A DNA stretch of 64,000 nt, from NCBI RefSeq assembly GCF_028680575.1, contig NZ_JAPCKI010000016.1, positions 1 through 64,000 of the forward strand. Reading direction: 5' to 3'. This stretch comes from Acidovorax benzenivorans (GTDB lineage Bacteria > Pseudomonadota > Gammaproteobacteria > Burkholderiales > Burkholderiaceae_C). Below are positions 46,322-55,694 of this stretch, piece by piece. The position numbers were made by a program, and so were the translations under genes. Under the pieces are notes generated by a model. The model did not search any database. It saw only the letters and a program-made list of their open reading frames with translations, and was not told the origin of the DNA. Every line of letters begins with the position of its first letter. Within the stretch, counting starts at the first letter, position 1.

Positions 46322-47188
46322 ATGACCACCTCCACCAAATCGGAAACCGCCGCCAAAAAAGACGTCACCAAACTCCAGCGCGCCATCGTTGATGGCCTGG
46401 AAGACGTCAAGGCGCAAGACATCCAGGTCTTCAACACCGAGCATCTCTCGCCACTGTTTGAACGGGTGATCGTGGCATCGGGCACCTCCAACCGCCAGAC
46501 CAAGGCCCTGGCCGCCAGTGTGCGCGATGCGGTAAAGGAAGCTGGTTTTTCCAAGCCCCGCATCGAAGGTGAAGACAACGGCGAATGGATCATCGTGGAC
46601 TGCGGCGCGGCTGTGGCGCACATCATGCAACCGGCCATCCGCCAGTACTACCGCCTGGAAGAGCTGTGGGGCGACACCCCCGTGCGCCTGAAGCTTGGCG
46701 CGGCCAAGCCGGTGTCCAGCGCGGCCACGGAGTTGGCCGAGAAGAAGTCGGCCCAGAAGGCGGCCAAGTCGGACGCCAAGGCGGCGGGCAAGGCGCCAGC
46801 CAAGAAGGCGGCGGCCCCCACCGTAGCCGCCCGTTCGGGCAAGGCCACCGTCAAGGCGGTCGCCAAGACCGCCGCCAAAACAGCACCCAAGCCCGCTGCA
46901 AAAACTGCAGTCAAGGCCGCACCCGCCAAATCGGCGGCCAAGACCAGCGCTACCAAGACAAGCACCGCCAAGCCAGCCAGCAAGACCACTGGCGCAGTCG
47001 CTGCCAAGAAGCCCGCGGCCACCAAGACCCCTGTCAAGACGGTGGTGGTCAAGCCCGGTGGCGCCAAGAAGCCTGCGGCCAAGAAGTCGCCAGTTGCCAA
47101 GGCCCCTGCACGCGCGGCTGCCAAGCCAGCGTCCGCATCGGGCTCCAAGCCTGCGGCCAAGAAGGCACCTGCTCGCAGCAGGGGCTGA
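46322..47188 (+). CDS. rsfS: Ribosomal silencing factor RsfS with long Lys/Ala-rich tail
   Basis: 288 residues, more than twice the usual 105-130. Residues about 15-125 are a normal RsfS (Iojap) domain: LQRAIVDGLEDVKAQDIQVFNTE, FERVIVASGTSNRQTKALA and DNGEWIIVDCGAAVAHIMQP. RsfS binds ribosomal protein uL14 and blocks subunit joining in starvation. The remaining 160 residues are almost only Ala, Lys, Thr, Pro and Ser in KA/AK repeats, like histone H1 or AlgP tails, and should bind nucleic acid non-specifically. No frameshift is needed to explain the tail. The gene sits before rlmH, its usual partner. Confidence 0.92.
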   Translation: MTTSTKSETAAKKDVTKLQRAIVDGLEDVKAQDIQVFNTEHLSPLFERVIVASGTSNRQTKALAASVRDAVKEAGFSKPRIEGEDNGEWIIVDCGAAVAHIMQPAIRQYYRLEELWGDTPVRLKLGAAKPVSSAATELAEKKSAQKAAKSDAKAAGKAPAKKAAAPTVAARSGKATVKAVAKTAAKTAPKPAAKTAVKAAPAKSAAKTSATKTSTAKPASKTTGAVAAKKPAATKTPVKTVVVKPGGAKKPAAKKSPVAKAPARAAAKPASASGSKPAAKKAPARSRG

Positions 47189-47259
47189 TCCGTTTCCGCT
47201 GCAGCGCGCTCTATCCCTTGCGCGCGCTGCGGAGGTCACTCAAGCATCCAGGTTGATCC

Positions 47260-47727
47260 ATGAAGCTGCTGATAGTGGCGGTTGGTCAGCGGGTGCCCGA
47301 CTGGGCGCAAACCGCATACGACGACTACGCCAAACGTTTTCCGCCCGAACTCAAGGTGGAGCTCAAGGCCGTCAAGACCGAGCCGCGCGGCTCCAAGACG
47401 CTGGAGACGCTGTACGCCGCCGAGCGTGAGCGCATCGAAGCCGCCATCCCACGCGGCACCCGCGTGGTGGCGCTGGACGAGCGTGGCACCAACCTCACCA
47501 CCAAGGCCCTGGCCGAGCGGCTCAAGGGCTGGCAACTGGGCGGTGACGACGTGGCGCTGGTCATTGGCGGCCCCGACGGGCTGGACCCGGCCTTTCGTCA
47601 GGCTGCGCACGAGCGCATTCGCCTGTCCGACCTGACCTTGCCACACGCCATGGTGCGGGTGTTGCTCATCGAGCAGCTGTACCGCGCCTGGTCGGTGAAT
47701 GCCGGGCATCCTTACCACCGTGAATGA
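47260..47727 (+). CDS. rlmH: 23S rRNA pseudouridine1915 N3-methyltransferase
   Basis: 155 residues, the normal RlmH size. SPOUT-class features: [14 protein letters not shown] at the start, [19 protein letters not shown], the SAM-binding knot [14 protein letters not shown], and the C-terminal [27 protein letters not shown], which is nearly invariant in the family. It methylates the pseudouridine at position 1915 in helix 69 of assembled ribosomes. It follows rsfS by 71 bases. Confidence 0.97.
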   Translation: MKLLIVAVGQRVPDWAQTAYDDYAKRFPPELKVELKAVKTEPRGSKTLETLYAAERERIEAAIPRGTRVVALDERGTNLTTKALAERLKGWQLGGDDVALVIGGPDGLDPAFRQAAHERIRLSDLTLPHAMVRVLLIEQLYRAWSVNAGHPYHRE

Positions 47728-47769
47728 TCTGGGTCCGTGTTAATGATGGCCTGGATTACTCCTGTTTTT

Positions 47770-47808
47770 ATAGCTGCTCGCGCTTGATGAATAAGCGCTA
47801 GAGCTGGT
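47770..47808 (+). repeat. 39-bp interspersed repeat between rlmH and maf
   Basis: Starts ATAGCTGCTCGCGCTTG and continues AATAAGCGCTAGAG, after which the usual GCCAA is replaced by CTGG. It ends 19 bases before the maf start codon, inside the presumed rlmH-maf transcript. Confidence 0.75.
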
Positions 47809-47827
47809 TTTTATTCAAAATCCGTTC

Positions 47828-48442
47828 ATGCCTGACTTCATCTACCTTGCCTCCCAGAGCCCCCGCCGGCGCCAGCTGCTCGAACAGCTGGGCGTGCGCC
47901 ACGAACTGCTGCTGCCCAATGTGGCGGGTGACGAGGCTGAAGACGCCGAAGCCATCGAGGCGGTGCTGCCCGGCGAAGCGCCCACGGCCTATGTAGAGCG
48001 CGTGACTGGCCTCAAGCTCGACGCGGCCGTGGCCCGGCGTGCGCGCCGGGGGTTGCCGGATGCGCCCATCCTGTGTTCTGACACCACCGTGGCCCTGGGC
48101 CGCACGATTTACGGAAAACCCGACGACGCATCGCATGCCGCGCGCATGCTGGCCGAGCTGGCCGGGCATGAGCACCGCGTGCTCACCGCCGTGGCGCTGC
48201 AGGTGGGCCCCAAGCGCCTCAGCGCGTTGTCGGTGTCGCGTGTCACATTTGCCGCCATGACGCCTGCGCAGATCGATGCGTACGTAGCCACGGGCGAGCC
48301 GCTGGGCAAGGCGGGCGCCTATGGCATCCAGGGCCGGGCGGCGGCGTATGTAGAGCACCTGGCGGGCAGCTATTCGGGCATCATGGGCCTGCCCATGTAC
48401 GAGACAGCGCAACTGTTGCGCGCGGCGGGCTTCCCTCTATAA
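47828..48442 (+). CDS. maf: Maf-family nucleotide pyrophosphatase
   Basis: 204 residues. [18 protein letters not shown] is the Maf substrate-binding loop; further motifs are [27 protein letters not shown], and [34 protein letters not shown]. Members hydrolyse dTTP/UTP or modified pyrimidine nucleotides, cleaning the pool and affecting septation. The [10 protein letters not shown] element is typical of the dTTP/UTP-type group. The stop is 25 bases from rng, so cotranscription is likely. No clear ribosome site precedes the ATG, where a repeat adjoins. Confidence 0.93.
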   Translation: MPDFIYLASQSPRRRQLLEQLGVRHELLLPNVAGDEAEDAEAIEAVLPGEAPTAYVERVTGLKLDAAVARRARRGLPDAPILCSDTTVALGRTIYGKPDDASHAARMLAELAGHEHRVLTAVALQVGPKRLSALSVSRVTFAAMTPAQIDAYVATGEPLGKAGAYGIQGRAAAYVEHLAGSYSGIMGLPMYETAQLLRAAGFPL

Positions 48443-48467
48443 GCAAAAACAACAGGCTTACCCAGTC

Positions 48468-49958
48468 ATGCAACAAGACATCCTGATCAACTGGTCACCC
48501 CAGGAAACCCGCGTGGCCGTGGTGGAGCACGGCGCCGTGCAGGAGTTGCACGTTGAGCGCACGCTGGAGCGTGGCCTGGTGGGCAACGTCTACCTGGGTA
48601 AGGTGTCGCGCGTGCTGCCTGGCATGCAGTCGGCCTTTATCGACATCGGGCTGGAGCGTGCAGCCTTTTTGCATGTGGCCGATGTGTGGCAGCGCCAGCC
48701 CGATGGTGAGCCGCCCGCATTCGCCCGCAAGAACGAGCCCCAGGTGCCGATTGAAAAACAGGTGTTCGAGGGCCAGGCTCTTATGGTGCAGGTCATCAAG
48801 GACCCGATCGGTACCAAAGGCGCGCGCTTGTCCACGCAGATCAGCATCGCAGGCCGCCTGCTGGTGTTTTTGCCGCAGGACGACCATGTGGGCGTGTCGC
48901 AGAAGATCCCGCCCGCCGAGCGCGATGCACTGCGCGGGCGGCTGCAGGCCCTGGTGGGAGACAAGTCCACGGGCGGTGGTGGTGGCTTTATCCTGCGCAC
49001 CAACGGCGAAGACTCCACAGACGAAGAGTTGGCCGAAGACATTGCCTACCTGCGCAAGACCTGGGCGCGCATCAAGGAAGCCTCGCTCAAGCTGCCTGCG
49101 GGCTCGCTCTTGCACCAGGACCTGGATTTGCTGCAGCGCGTGCTGCGCGATTTGGTGGGTGACCACACCCAGACGATCCGGCTTGACTCGATGGAGCAGT
49201 TCCACCGCTTGCGTGCGTTCGGGCAAGAGTTCATGCCCGCTGCTGCTGGCAAGCTGCAGCACTACAAGGGCGAGCGGCCCATCTTTGACCTGTACTCCAT
49301 CGACGAAGAAGTGGCCAAGGCCTTGGGCCGCCGGGTTGACCTGAAATCGGGCGGCTACCTCATCGTGGACCAGACCGAGGCGCTCACCACCATCGACGTG
49401 AACACCGGTGGCTACGTGGGCGCGCGCAATTTCGACGACACCATCTTCAAGACTAACCTGGAGGCCGCCCAGGCCATTGCCCGCCAGCTGCGCCTGCGCA
49501 ACCTGGGCGGCATCATCATCGTGGACTTCATCGACATGGTGCGCGACGACCACCAGCAGGCCGTGCTTGCGGAGTTCAAGAAGCAGCTGGCGCGCGACCG
49601 CGTCAAAACCATGTCGTCCGGCACGTTCTCGCAACTGGGCCTGGTGGAGATGACGCGCAAGCGCACCCGCGAATCCCTGGCCCACATGCTGTGCGAGCCT
49701 TGCGAGGTGTGCCAGGGCAAGGGCAGCGTGAAAACCGCGCGCAGCGTGTGCTACGACATCCTGCGCGAGATCCTGCGTGAAGCGCGCCAGTTCAACCCAC
49801 GCGAGTTCCGCGTGGTGGCCTCGGCGCGGGTGGTGGAGTTGTTTCTGGACGAAGAAAGCCAGCACCTGGCTGGCCTCTCGGACTTCATCAAAAAACCCAT
49901 CTCGCTGCAGGCCGAAAGTGCGATGGGGCAGGAGCAGTACGACATCGTGCTGCTGTAG
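48468..49958 (+). CDS. rng: Ribonuclease G
   Basis: 496 residues, the length of RNase G without the long C-terminal scaffold of RNase E. The S1 domain (GNVYLGKVSRVLPGMQSAFIDIGLERAAFLH) is followed by the catalytic region: VDQTEALTTIDVNTGGYVG holds the conserved magnesium aspartate, with GGIIIVDFIDMV containing the second. A zinc-link CxxC (CEPCEVCQGKG) is intact. The endonuclease matures the 5' end of 16S rRNA and degrades some mRNAs. It closes the yebC-purD-to-rng run and is convergent with a GST gene 24 bases away. Confidence 0.95.
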   Translation: MQQDILINWSPQETRVAVVEHGAVQELHVERTLERGLVGNVYLGKVSRVLPGMQSAFIDIGLERAAFLHVADVWQRQPDGEPPAFARKNEPQVPIEKQVFEGQALMVQVIKDPIGTKGARLSTQISIAGRLLVFLPQDDHVGVSQKIPPAERDALRGRLQALVGDKSTGGGGGFILRTNGEDSTDEELAEDIAYLRKTWARIKEASLKLPAGSLLHQDLDLLQRVLRDLVGDHTQTIRLDSMEQFHRLRAFGQEFMPAAAGKLQHYKGERPIFDLYSIDEEVAKALGRRVDLKSGGYLIVDQTEALTTIDVNTGGYVGARNFDDTIFKTNLEAAQAIARQLRLRNLGGIIIVDFIDMVRDDHQQAVLAEFKKQLARDRVKTMSSGTFSQLGLVEMTRKRTRESLAHMLCEPCEVCQGKGSVKTARSVCYDILREILREARQFNPREFRVVASARVVELFLDEESQHLAGLSDFIKKPISLQAESAMGQEQYDIVLL

Positions 49959-49982
49959 CAGCAGCGTTGATCGACCGCGTGC

Positions 49983-50591
49983 TCAGGCCTCGATCTGCAT
50001 CGCCGGGCGTGCCTGCACCCGGGCCAGCCAGGCCTGCACATGCGGGTGCGCGTTGACGGGCGCGCCCAGGTACAGGCTGTAGCCCAGCACCGACCCCACC
50101 ACCAGGTCCACCAGCGAATAGTCGGCGCCCAGCATCCAGGGCTGCATGGCCAGGCGAGCATCCAGCACGGCCAGCAGTTCGTTCAGTCCGCGCATGGTGG
50201 CTTCGGCCTGGGTGGCGCTTCGCCAAACCTCCTCGCCCTGGGTCGCCACATGCAGGCGTCCCACCAGCGCGCCGTAGGTCACATAGGACCAAGTGCACCA
50301 TGACAGGGCCTGCAGCGCCTCGGGCGTGCCTGCAGCGGGCCAAAGCCCGCGCTCGATGCCGTAGCGATGGCCCAGCCACAAATGGATGGCCAGGGCCTCG
50401 AACATGGGCGTGCCGTCCACAGTCATCGTAGGCACCTTGCCGTTCGGGTTCAGGGCCAGGTATTCGGGGCGGCGCTGCTCGCCAGCGCGGATGTCGATCT
50501 TCACGCGCTCGTGGGGGACGCCCAGTTCGGCGAGGGCGCAGGCGACGGGTGTGGCGCTGGACATGGGGTACCAGTAGAGGATGACGGACAT
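49983..50591 (-). CDS. Glutathione S-transferase family protein
   Basis: 202 residues from the ATG at 50591, with AAGGAG upstream. Thioredoxin-like N-terminal domain (YWYPMSSATPVACALAELGV, then NPNGKVPTMTVDG with the cis-proline and ESxA-like FEALAIHLWL), followed by an all-helical C-terminal domain with LLAVLDARLAMQPWMLGADYSLVDLVVG. Presumed to conjugate or handle glutathione adducts; the substrate is unknown. It is divergent from a WYL-type regulator with 93 bases between the starts, so that regulator may control it. Confidence 0.87.
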   Translation of the reverse strand: MSVILYWYPMSSATPVACALAELGVPHERVKIDIRAGEQRRPEYLALNPNGKVPTMTVDGTPMFEALAIHLWLGHRYGIERGLWPAAGTPEALQALSWCTWSYVTYGALVGRLHVATQGEEVWRSATQAEATMRGLNELLAVLDARLAMQPWMLGADYSLVDLVVGSVLGYSLYLGAPVNAHPHVQAWLARVQARPAMQIEA

Positions 50592-50684
50592 ACAAGAGCT
50601 CCTTGGGGTTGTGGAAAAAAGGTGTTGCCACTGTAAAAACCATTGCGGACAATTTCGGTCCTCAATAAAAAGTACATTGCCCAC

Positions 50685-51638
50685 ATGCTCAGTTCATCGA
50701 CCCGCCTGCTGCGCTTGCTTTCGCTGTTGCAAACGCGTGCTCACTGGATGGGCGCAGAGTTGGCTGAACGCCTGGAAGTGCATCCGCGCACGCTGCGGCG
50801 CGACATCGACCGCCTGCGCCAGCTGGGCTACCCCGTGCATGCCAGCAGTGGCGTGGCGGGCGGCTATGCGTTTCGGGCCGGGCAGGCGTTGCCACCGCTG
50901 CTGCTGGACGATGAAGAGGCCCTGGCCGTCTCCATTGCGCTGCGCACTGCCACCGCCGGTGCCGTTGGCGGCATTGAAGAGCCCGCACTGCGCGCACTGG
51001 TCAAGCTGGAGCAGGCCATGCCGGCGCGCTTGCGCAAGCGGGTGGACGCGCTGCGCTCGGCCATCCTGCCGCTCGATCGCACGGGGCCAGTGGTGGAGGC
51101 ATCGTTGCTGGCCGCGCTGGCGTCCGCCTGCCGCGACCAGTTGCGCACCGAATTCAATTACGAGGACGGCCAGGGTCGCAGAGCACAGCGCTCGGTAGAA
51201 CCGCAGGGCGTGGTGCACACCGGCCAACGCTGGTACCTGGTGGCGTGGGACAGGGTGCGCCGCGACTGGCGCACCTTCCGTATCGATCGCATCGTGGGTG
51301 ACCCGCAGGTGGGCGCGCATTTTGCGCCCCGGGCCTCTCCCGATGGGGGCGATTTGAAGGGCTATGTGTCGCGCTCCATCTCTGCACCACACCATGCCGA
51401 ACAGGCGCAGGTGGTGCTGCACGCGCCCTACGCCGTGATGTCACGCCGCATCCCGCAGTCCGCTGGCGTGGTGTTCACCCTGGACCAAGGGAAGCGCTGC
51501 CAGCTGGAATGCGTTGCCAATGACTCGTTGGTGTACTGGCTGATGGCCCTCGACGTTGAATTCGAGGTGCTTGCGCCTGCATCGCTGAAGGCGCGGCTGC
51601 GCGTGGCGGGAGAGCGGGCTCTGCGGTGCACGTTGTGA
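50685..51638 (+). CDS. HTH/WYL-domain transcriptional regulator (YafY type)
   Basis: 317 residues from the ATG at 50685. An N-terminal HTH of the DeoR/HTH_11 type (RLLRLLSLLQTRAHWMGAELAERLEVHPRTLRRDIDRL) binds DNA. The WYL domain follows (RWYLVAWDRVRRDWRTFRIDRI), a predicted ligand sensor that may bind nucleic acid or a nucleotide, and a WCX C-terminal extension ends the protein. The divergent GST gene is the most likely target because they share a 93-base promoter region; this is inferred from arrangement only. Confidence 0.9.
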   Translation: MLSSSTRLLRLLSLLQTRAHWMGAELAERLEVHPRTLRRDIDRLRQLGYPVHASSGVAGGYAFRAGQALPPLLLDDEEALAVSIALRTATAGAVGGIEEPALRALVKLEQAMPARLRKRVDALRSAILPLDRTGPVVEASLLAALASACRDQLRTEFNYEDGQGRRAQRSVEPQGVVHTGQRWYLVAWDRVRRDWRTFRIDRIVGDPQVGAHFAPRASPDGGDLKGYVSRSISAPHHAEQAQVVLHAPYAVMSRRIPQSAGVVFTLDQGKRCQLECVANDSLVYWLMALDVEFEVLAPASLKARLRVAGERALRCTL

Positions 51639-51671
51639 AGGCGTGCGACAGGCACCCGAGGAGTAGGAGGG

Positions 51672-52403
51672 CTACAGGGTTTTGGTCAGCGTGACAATCA
51701 CGCGCGACTTGTTGACGTGGCCGAAGAAGGCCTTCTTGTTGGCGCCGACCACGGCCGCACCCAGCGACAGGCCACCGCCGAAGTCATACGCACCGCCCAA
51801 TTGGTAGTCCATGTAGTTGGGCACGCCCAGGTCCTTGATGTCGCTGGCAAAACGCGTGAAGCCCACCGAGGCCTTCACGGTGATGCTGGGCGCCACTTCC
51901 TGGGCAAAGCCGAAGTTCAGGTAGCCCGTGTTGCGGCCCTTCAGGCCCGAGCCAGCCTTGGCGCCGGCAAAGCCGAAGTAGTCCTTGGAGAGGGTGTGCG
52001 AATACTTGGCGGTGAAGGGCCCCATGGTGGCCGCGCCATACAGCTCGGTGGTATTGCCGTTGCTGTTGCCGGGGTAGATGTAGGTCAACGCGCCCACGTC
52101 GAAGTCGGCGCCTGCAGCCTTGAACTTGTAGCCGCCATACAGGTCGGATTCGAGCGAATTGTTGGCCAGCCAGTCCACGCTGGAGTTCCAGTTGCCCACG
52201 TACCAGCCGCTGTCGCCAAAGGCGTAGTCGAAGCCGCCTTGCAGCGCGGGCTTGATGGCCTTGGCCTTGGTGGCGTTCTGGTCCTGGCCACGGAACTTGT
52301 AGTTGGTGGTCAGGCTGATGTTGCCGGTGAGCTGGGCACTGGCCAGCGCGGGCAGCGCGGCCAGCAGGGCGACGGCGAATACTTTGGAAGAAGCGGGATT
52401 CAT
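51672..52403 (-). CDS. TorF-type putative outer-membrane porin (TIGR02001)
   Basis: 243 residues with a signal peptide (VFAVALLAALPALASA, cleaved before QLTGN). The mature protein is made of alternating amphipathic beta strands, with the family start LTGNISLTTNYKFRGQDQN, and ends in an aromatic-poor strand (VIVTLTKTL). Small barrels of this type lie in the outer membrane of proteobacteria; their solutes are unknown. It is divergent from corA across about 170 bases. Confidence 0.82.
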   Translation of the reverse strand: MNPASSKVFAVALLAALPALASAQLTGNISLTTNYKFRGQDQNATKAKAIKPALQGGFDYAFGDSGWYVGNWNSSVDWLANNSLESDLYGGYKFKAAGADFDVGALTYIYPGNSNGNTTELYGAATMGPFTAKYSHTLSKDYFGFAGAKAGSGLKGRNTGYLNFGFAQEVAPSITVKASVGFTRFASDIKDLGVPNYMDYQLGGAYDFGGGLSLGAAVVGANKKAFFGHVNKSRVIVTLTKTL

Positions 52404-52575
52404 GGCAGCAAGTTTTGAGAAAAAGACAAGAGCGCAAGCGTAGAAAAGCCTGCGTATAAAGTTCGCAAAAATTGCAGCCCACCCCGTAAATGTTGCGCAA
52501 GCCCTTGGGTGCGGGGCGTGGTGGCAATGGCAAGATCGCTGGCATCTTCAAGTCTGTGTTGCAAGGAGTGCTGCG

Positions 52576-53550
52576 GTGTTGATCAATTGTGTTGTTTACG
52601 AGAATGGCACCAAGCTGGCCGACATCCCCGTCAGCGAGATCAGCGAGCACATGTCGCTGCCTGGGTGCTTCGTGTGGGTGGCCTTGCAGGATGCAACGGC
52701 CGAAGAACTGGATGAGCTGCAGGCCGAGTTCGGCCTGCACCCATTGGCGGTAGAAGACGCCCGGCATGGCCATCAGCGGCCCAAGGTCGAAGAGTACGCG
52801 TCCTCTCTCTTCGTGGTGCTGCACTTGCTTGAATCCAGCGGTGCTGCCGATCCGGTGTCACGGCTTGGTGAACTCAATGTTTTTGTGGGCAAGAACTATG
52901 TTGTGTCGGTGCGCAACCGCAGTCAACGTGGCTTTGTGGATGTGCGTGCGCGCTGCGAGCAGGAACCCGAGCTATTGCGCAATGGGCCGGGCTTCGTGCT
53001 GTACGCACTCATGGATGCGGTGGTGGACCGCTACTTCCCCGTCATTGATGCGCTGGAGGTGGAGCTGGAAACCATCGAGCAGCAGATTTTTACGCAAGGC
53101 GCTGCGCGAGCCAGCATCCGGCGGCTGTATGAACTCAAACAGCGTCTCACGGTGCTCAAGCATGCGGTGGCCCCGCTGCTGGAAGGGACGGCCAAGCTGC
53201 ACGGCGGGCGTGTTCCGCAGATCTGCATGGGCTCGCAGGAGTACTTTCGTGACGTGGTGGACCACCTGAGCAGGATCAACACTTCGATTGATTCCATTCG
53301 CGACACCATTGGCACCGCCATCCACGTCAACCTCTCCATGGTCACCATCGAGGACGGGGAGGTCGTCAAGCGCCTGGCTGCATGGGCCAGCCTGTTCGCC
53401 GTGTGCACGGCGTTTGCGGGCATCTGGGGCATGAACTTCGACAGCATGCCCGAGCTGAAATGGCGCTATGGCTATGCGACTGCGCTCGCGCTCATCGCGA
53501 GCACCTGTGGTTATCTGTATTACCGCTTTCGCAAGGCGGGCTGGCTGTAG
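52576..53550 (+). CDS. corA: CorA-family magnesium/cobalt transporter
   Basis: 324 residues from a GTG start, with AAGGAG 7 bases upstream. The long cytoplasmic N-terminal domain has HPLAVEDARHGHQRPKVEEY, the helical arm is in the middle, and the C-terminus has two membrane helices. The selectivity motif GMN is in GIWGMNF (residues 285-287). CorA forms pentameric channels for Mg2+ and related ions. It is transcribed towards the kdp potassium operon but is separated from it by a dyad (CGCCGT/ACGGCG) that could act as its terminator. Confidence 0.94.
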   Translation: MLINCVVYENGTKLADIPVSEISEHMSLPGCFVWVALQDATAEELDELQAEFGLHPLAVEDARHGHQRPKVEEYASSLFVVLHLLESSGAADPVSRLGELNVFVGKNYVVSVRNRSQRGFVDVRARCEQEPELLRNGPGFVLYALMDAVVDRYFPVIDALEVELETIEQQIFTQGAARASIRRLYELKQRLTVLKHAVAPLLEGTAKLHGGRVPQICMGSQEYFRDVVDHLSRINTSIDSIRDTIGTAIHVNLSMVTIEDGEVVKRLAAWASLFAVCTAFAGIWGMNFDSMPELKWRYGYATALALIASTCGYLYYRFRKAGWL

Positions 53551-53581
53551 ATCAGCCTGCGATCCGTTGTCCTGTCTGGCA

Positions 53582-53632
53582 TTTTTACGCCGTTTTTACG
53601 GCGCCCCCTGCAGTCTGTGCACACTTTTTACG
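53582..53632. promoter_or_regulatory. TTTTTACG direct repeats before kdp, probable KdpE boxes
   Basis: TTTTTACG occurs at 53582-53589, 53593-53600 and 53625-53632. The first pair is offset by 11 bases, one helical turn, and the third by 32. The E. coli KdpE site is likewise a T-rich tandem (TTTATAC and TTTTTTTACA). A matching 11-base-spaced pair occurs at 61995-62013. Part of the first pair also forms a dyad that could serve corA termination. Confidence 0.5.
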
Positions 53633-53678
53633 GCCACTTTCTGAGAATCAAACATACGTTTTGATGCAGGAGTTGTCG

Positions 53679-53783
53679 ATGGACGTGATATGGATGGCCG
53701 CGTTGGCGGCGTTGTGGGTGGTCATGGCCGAGGCCGTTGTTTTGCTGGGCAAGTTTGGCCCGGCCAAGGGTGAGCGCTCATGA
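53679..53783 (+). CDS. Small single-pass membrane protein encoded before kdpF
   Basis: 34 codons from the ATG at 53679, which has GGAG 7 bases upstream; an earlier in-frame ATG at 53664 is less favoured. The product is one hydrophobic helix (IWMAALAALWVVMAEAVVLL) with a short basic C-terminus ([11 protein letters not shown]). Its stop overlaps the kdpF start (ATGA), so it is translationally coupled to kdp. It differs in sequence from KdpF and I recognise no named family. A role as an additional stabilising or regulatory peptide of the Kdp complex is plausible but unproven. Confidence 0.65.
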   Translation: MDVIWMAALAALWVVMAEAVVLLGKFGPAKGERS

Positions 53784-53878
53784 TCAGTATGGAAATGCTC
53801 TACGGCTTTGGTGCCATCGTGGCCCTGGTCTTGTTGGCCTATCTGGTGTTTGCGCTGATCTGCGCGGAGGAGTTCTGA
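53780..53878 (+). CDS. kdpF: KdpF, small stabilising subunit of the potassium ATPase
   Basis: 32 codons from the ATG at 53780 to the TGA at 53876-53878. One membrane helix with the family pattern [24 protein letters not shown] cut short to the usual ~30 residues; it ends in the typical acidic/Phe terminus. KdpF stabilises the KdpABC complex in the inner membrane. The start overlaps the stop of the preceding small ORF, and kdpA begins one base after its stop. Confidence 0.88.
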   Translation: MISMEMLYGFGAIVALVLLAYLVFALICAEEF

Positions 53879-53879
53879 T

Positions 53880-55685
53880 ATGGATACCTCTGCCTGGAGC
53901 CTGCTGGGGCTCTTCTTGATCGTGCTGGGCGTGCTGGCGTGGCCGCTTGGTAAATGGCTGGCTGCAGTCTGTGAAGGACGGCTCCCAAATTGGATGCATG
54001 CCGCCGAAAAACCTTTGTACCAATTGGCCGGGGTGGCACCTGATCAGATGATGCACTGGCGCAGTTATGCGCTGGCGCTGCTGGCTTTCAATGCCATCGG
54101 AGCTCTCTTTGTGTATGGCCTGCAGCGTTTGCAGCATCTGCTGCCGCTCAATCCGCAGGGCATGGCCGCAGTGTCGGGCGATTCTTCGTTCAACACCGCC
54201 ATCAGCTTTGTCTCCAACACCAACTGGCAGGGCTATGGGGGCGAGTCCACGATGAGCTATCTCACGCAGATGCTGGGCCTGTCGGTGCAGAACTTCTTCT
54301 CGGCGGCTACTGGCATCGCCGTGGCGTTTGCGCTGGCGCGCGGCTTTGCTGCGCGCCGCACCGATGGCCAGGGCTTTGTGGGCAACTTCTGGGCCGATGT
54401 CACGCGCATCACGGCATGGGTGCTGGTGCCCATCGCGTTTGTGATTTCCATCGTGCTGGTCGGGCAGGGCGTGATCCAGAACTTTGACGCCTACAAGGAT
54501 GTGGCGACGCTGGAGACAACGGCCTATGAAGTGCCCAAGCTCGACGCATCGGGCCAGCCGGTGGTGGGCAGCGATGGCGCGCCGGTGATGGAAGCCAAGA
54601 CCAGCAACACCCAGACCCTGGCCATGGGCCCGGTGGCATCGCAAGAAGCCATCAAGATGCTGGGCACCAACGGCGGTGGCTTTTTCAACGCCAACTCCGC
54701 CCATCCCTATGAGAATCCGACGGCCCTGACCAACTTCGTGCAGATGCTGGCGATTTTTCTGATTCCCGCCGCGCTGTGTTTTGCGTTTGGTCGGATCGTA
54801 GGCGACCAGCGCCAAGGCTTTGCGATCCTGGCGGCTATGGCGGTGATGTTTGTGGTGGCCGTGATCGCTGTGGTTTCCGCTGAGAAAGTCGGCAATCCGC
54901 AATGGGTGGGCCTGGGCGTGGAGCAAACCGCCAGTGCCCTGCAAGCGGGGGGCAACATGGAAGGCAAGGAGGTACGGTTCGGCATCAATGCGTCGGCACT
55001 GTTCGCTGCCGTGACCACTGCCGCCTCATGCGGTGCCGTGAACGCCATGCACGACTCCTTCACGCCCCTGGGCGGCATGGTGCCGCTGGTGCTGATGCAA
55101 CTGGGCGAAGTGGTGTTTGGTGGCGTTGGCACGGGCCTCTACGGCATGCTGGTGTTTGCCATCCTCGCCGTCTTCATGGCGGGCCTCATGATTGGCCGCA
55201 CGCCGGAGTACCTGGGCAAGAAGATCGAGGTGCGTGAGATGAAGCTCACCTCGGCCGCCATCCTGGTCACGCCCATTCTGGTGCTGGTGGGCACGGCGAT
55301 TGCCGTGGCCACGGCCGCGGGCAGGGCGGGCATCGCCAACCCGGGCGCGCATGGGTTCTCTGAAATTCTGTATGCGCTGACGTCTGCCGCCAACAACAAC
55401 GGCAGCGCGTTTGCGGGCCTGTCGGCCAACACGCCGTTCTACAACGTGCTGCTGGGGCTGGCGATGTGGCTGGGCCGTTTCGGCGTGATCGTGCCGGTGC
55501 TGGCCATTGCGGGTTCGCTGGCGGCCAAGAAGCGCTTGCCAGTCACGGCGGGCACCATGCCCACACACGGTCCCTTGTTTGTCACGCTGCTGATCGGCAC
55601 CGTGCTGCTGGTGGGTCTTCTCAATTACGTGCCCTCCCTGGCCCTGGGTCCGATGGTGGAGCACCTGATGCTCCGGGTTCAGTGA
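53880..55685 (+). CDS. kdpA: KdpA, potassium-binding and translocating subunit
   Basis: 601 residues with about ten membrane helices. Related to SKT K+ channels; the four selectivity loops are visible, including [14 protein letters not shown] and [19 protein letters not shown], then [12 protein letters not shown]. It takes up K+ with high affinity, driven by ATP hydrolysis in KdpB. Tight spacing to kdpF and kdpB indicates one operon. Length and motifs are normal. Confidence 0.97.
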   Translation: MDTSAWSLLGLFLIVLGVLAWPLGKWLAAVCEGRLPNWMHAAEKPLYQLAGVAPDQMMHWRSYALALLAFNAIGALFVYGLQRLQHLLPLNPQGMAAVSGDSSFNTAISFVSNTNWQGYGGESTMSYLTQMLGLSVQNFFSAATGIAVAFALARGFAARRTDGQGFVGNFWADVTRITAWVLVPIAFVISIVLVGQGVIQNFDAYKDVATLETTAYEVPKLDASGQPVVGSDGAPVMEAKTSNTQTLAMGPVASQEAIKMLGTNGGGFFNANSAHPYENPTALTNFVQMLAIFLIPAALCFAFGRIVGDQRQGFAILAAMAVMFVVAVIAVVSAEKVGNPQWVGLGVEQTASALQAGGNMEGKEVRFGINASALFAAVTTAASCGAVNAMHDSFTPLGGMVPLVLMQLGEVVFGGVGTGLYGMLVFAILAVFMAGLMIGRTPEYLGKKIEVREMKLTSAAILVTPILVLVGTAIAVATAAGRAGIANPGAHGFSEILYALTSAANNNGSAFAGLSANTPFYNVLLGLAMWLGRFGVIVPVLAIAGSLAAKKRLPVTAGTMPTHGPLFVTLLIGTVLLVGLLNYVPSLALGPMVEHLMLRVQ

Positions 55686-55694
55686 GGTATGGCA

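Noticed and set aside
46780-47160. Repetitive AAG/GCC-rich tract in rsfS considered as a nucleotide repeat array
   Set aside because: The similarity is at protein level (Ala/Lys codons) with no constant DNA unit.
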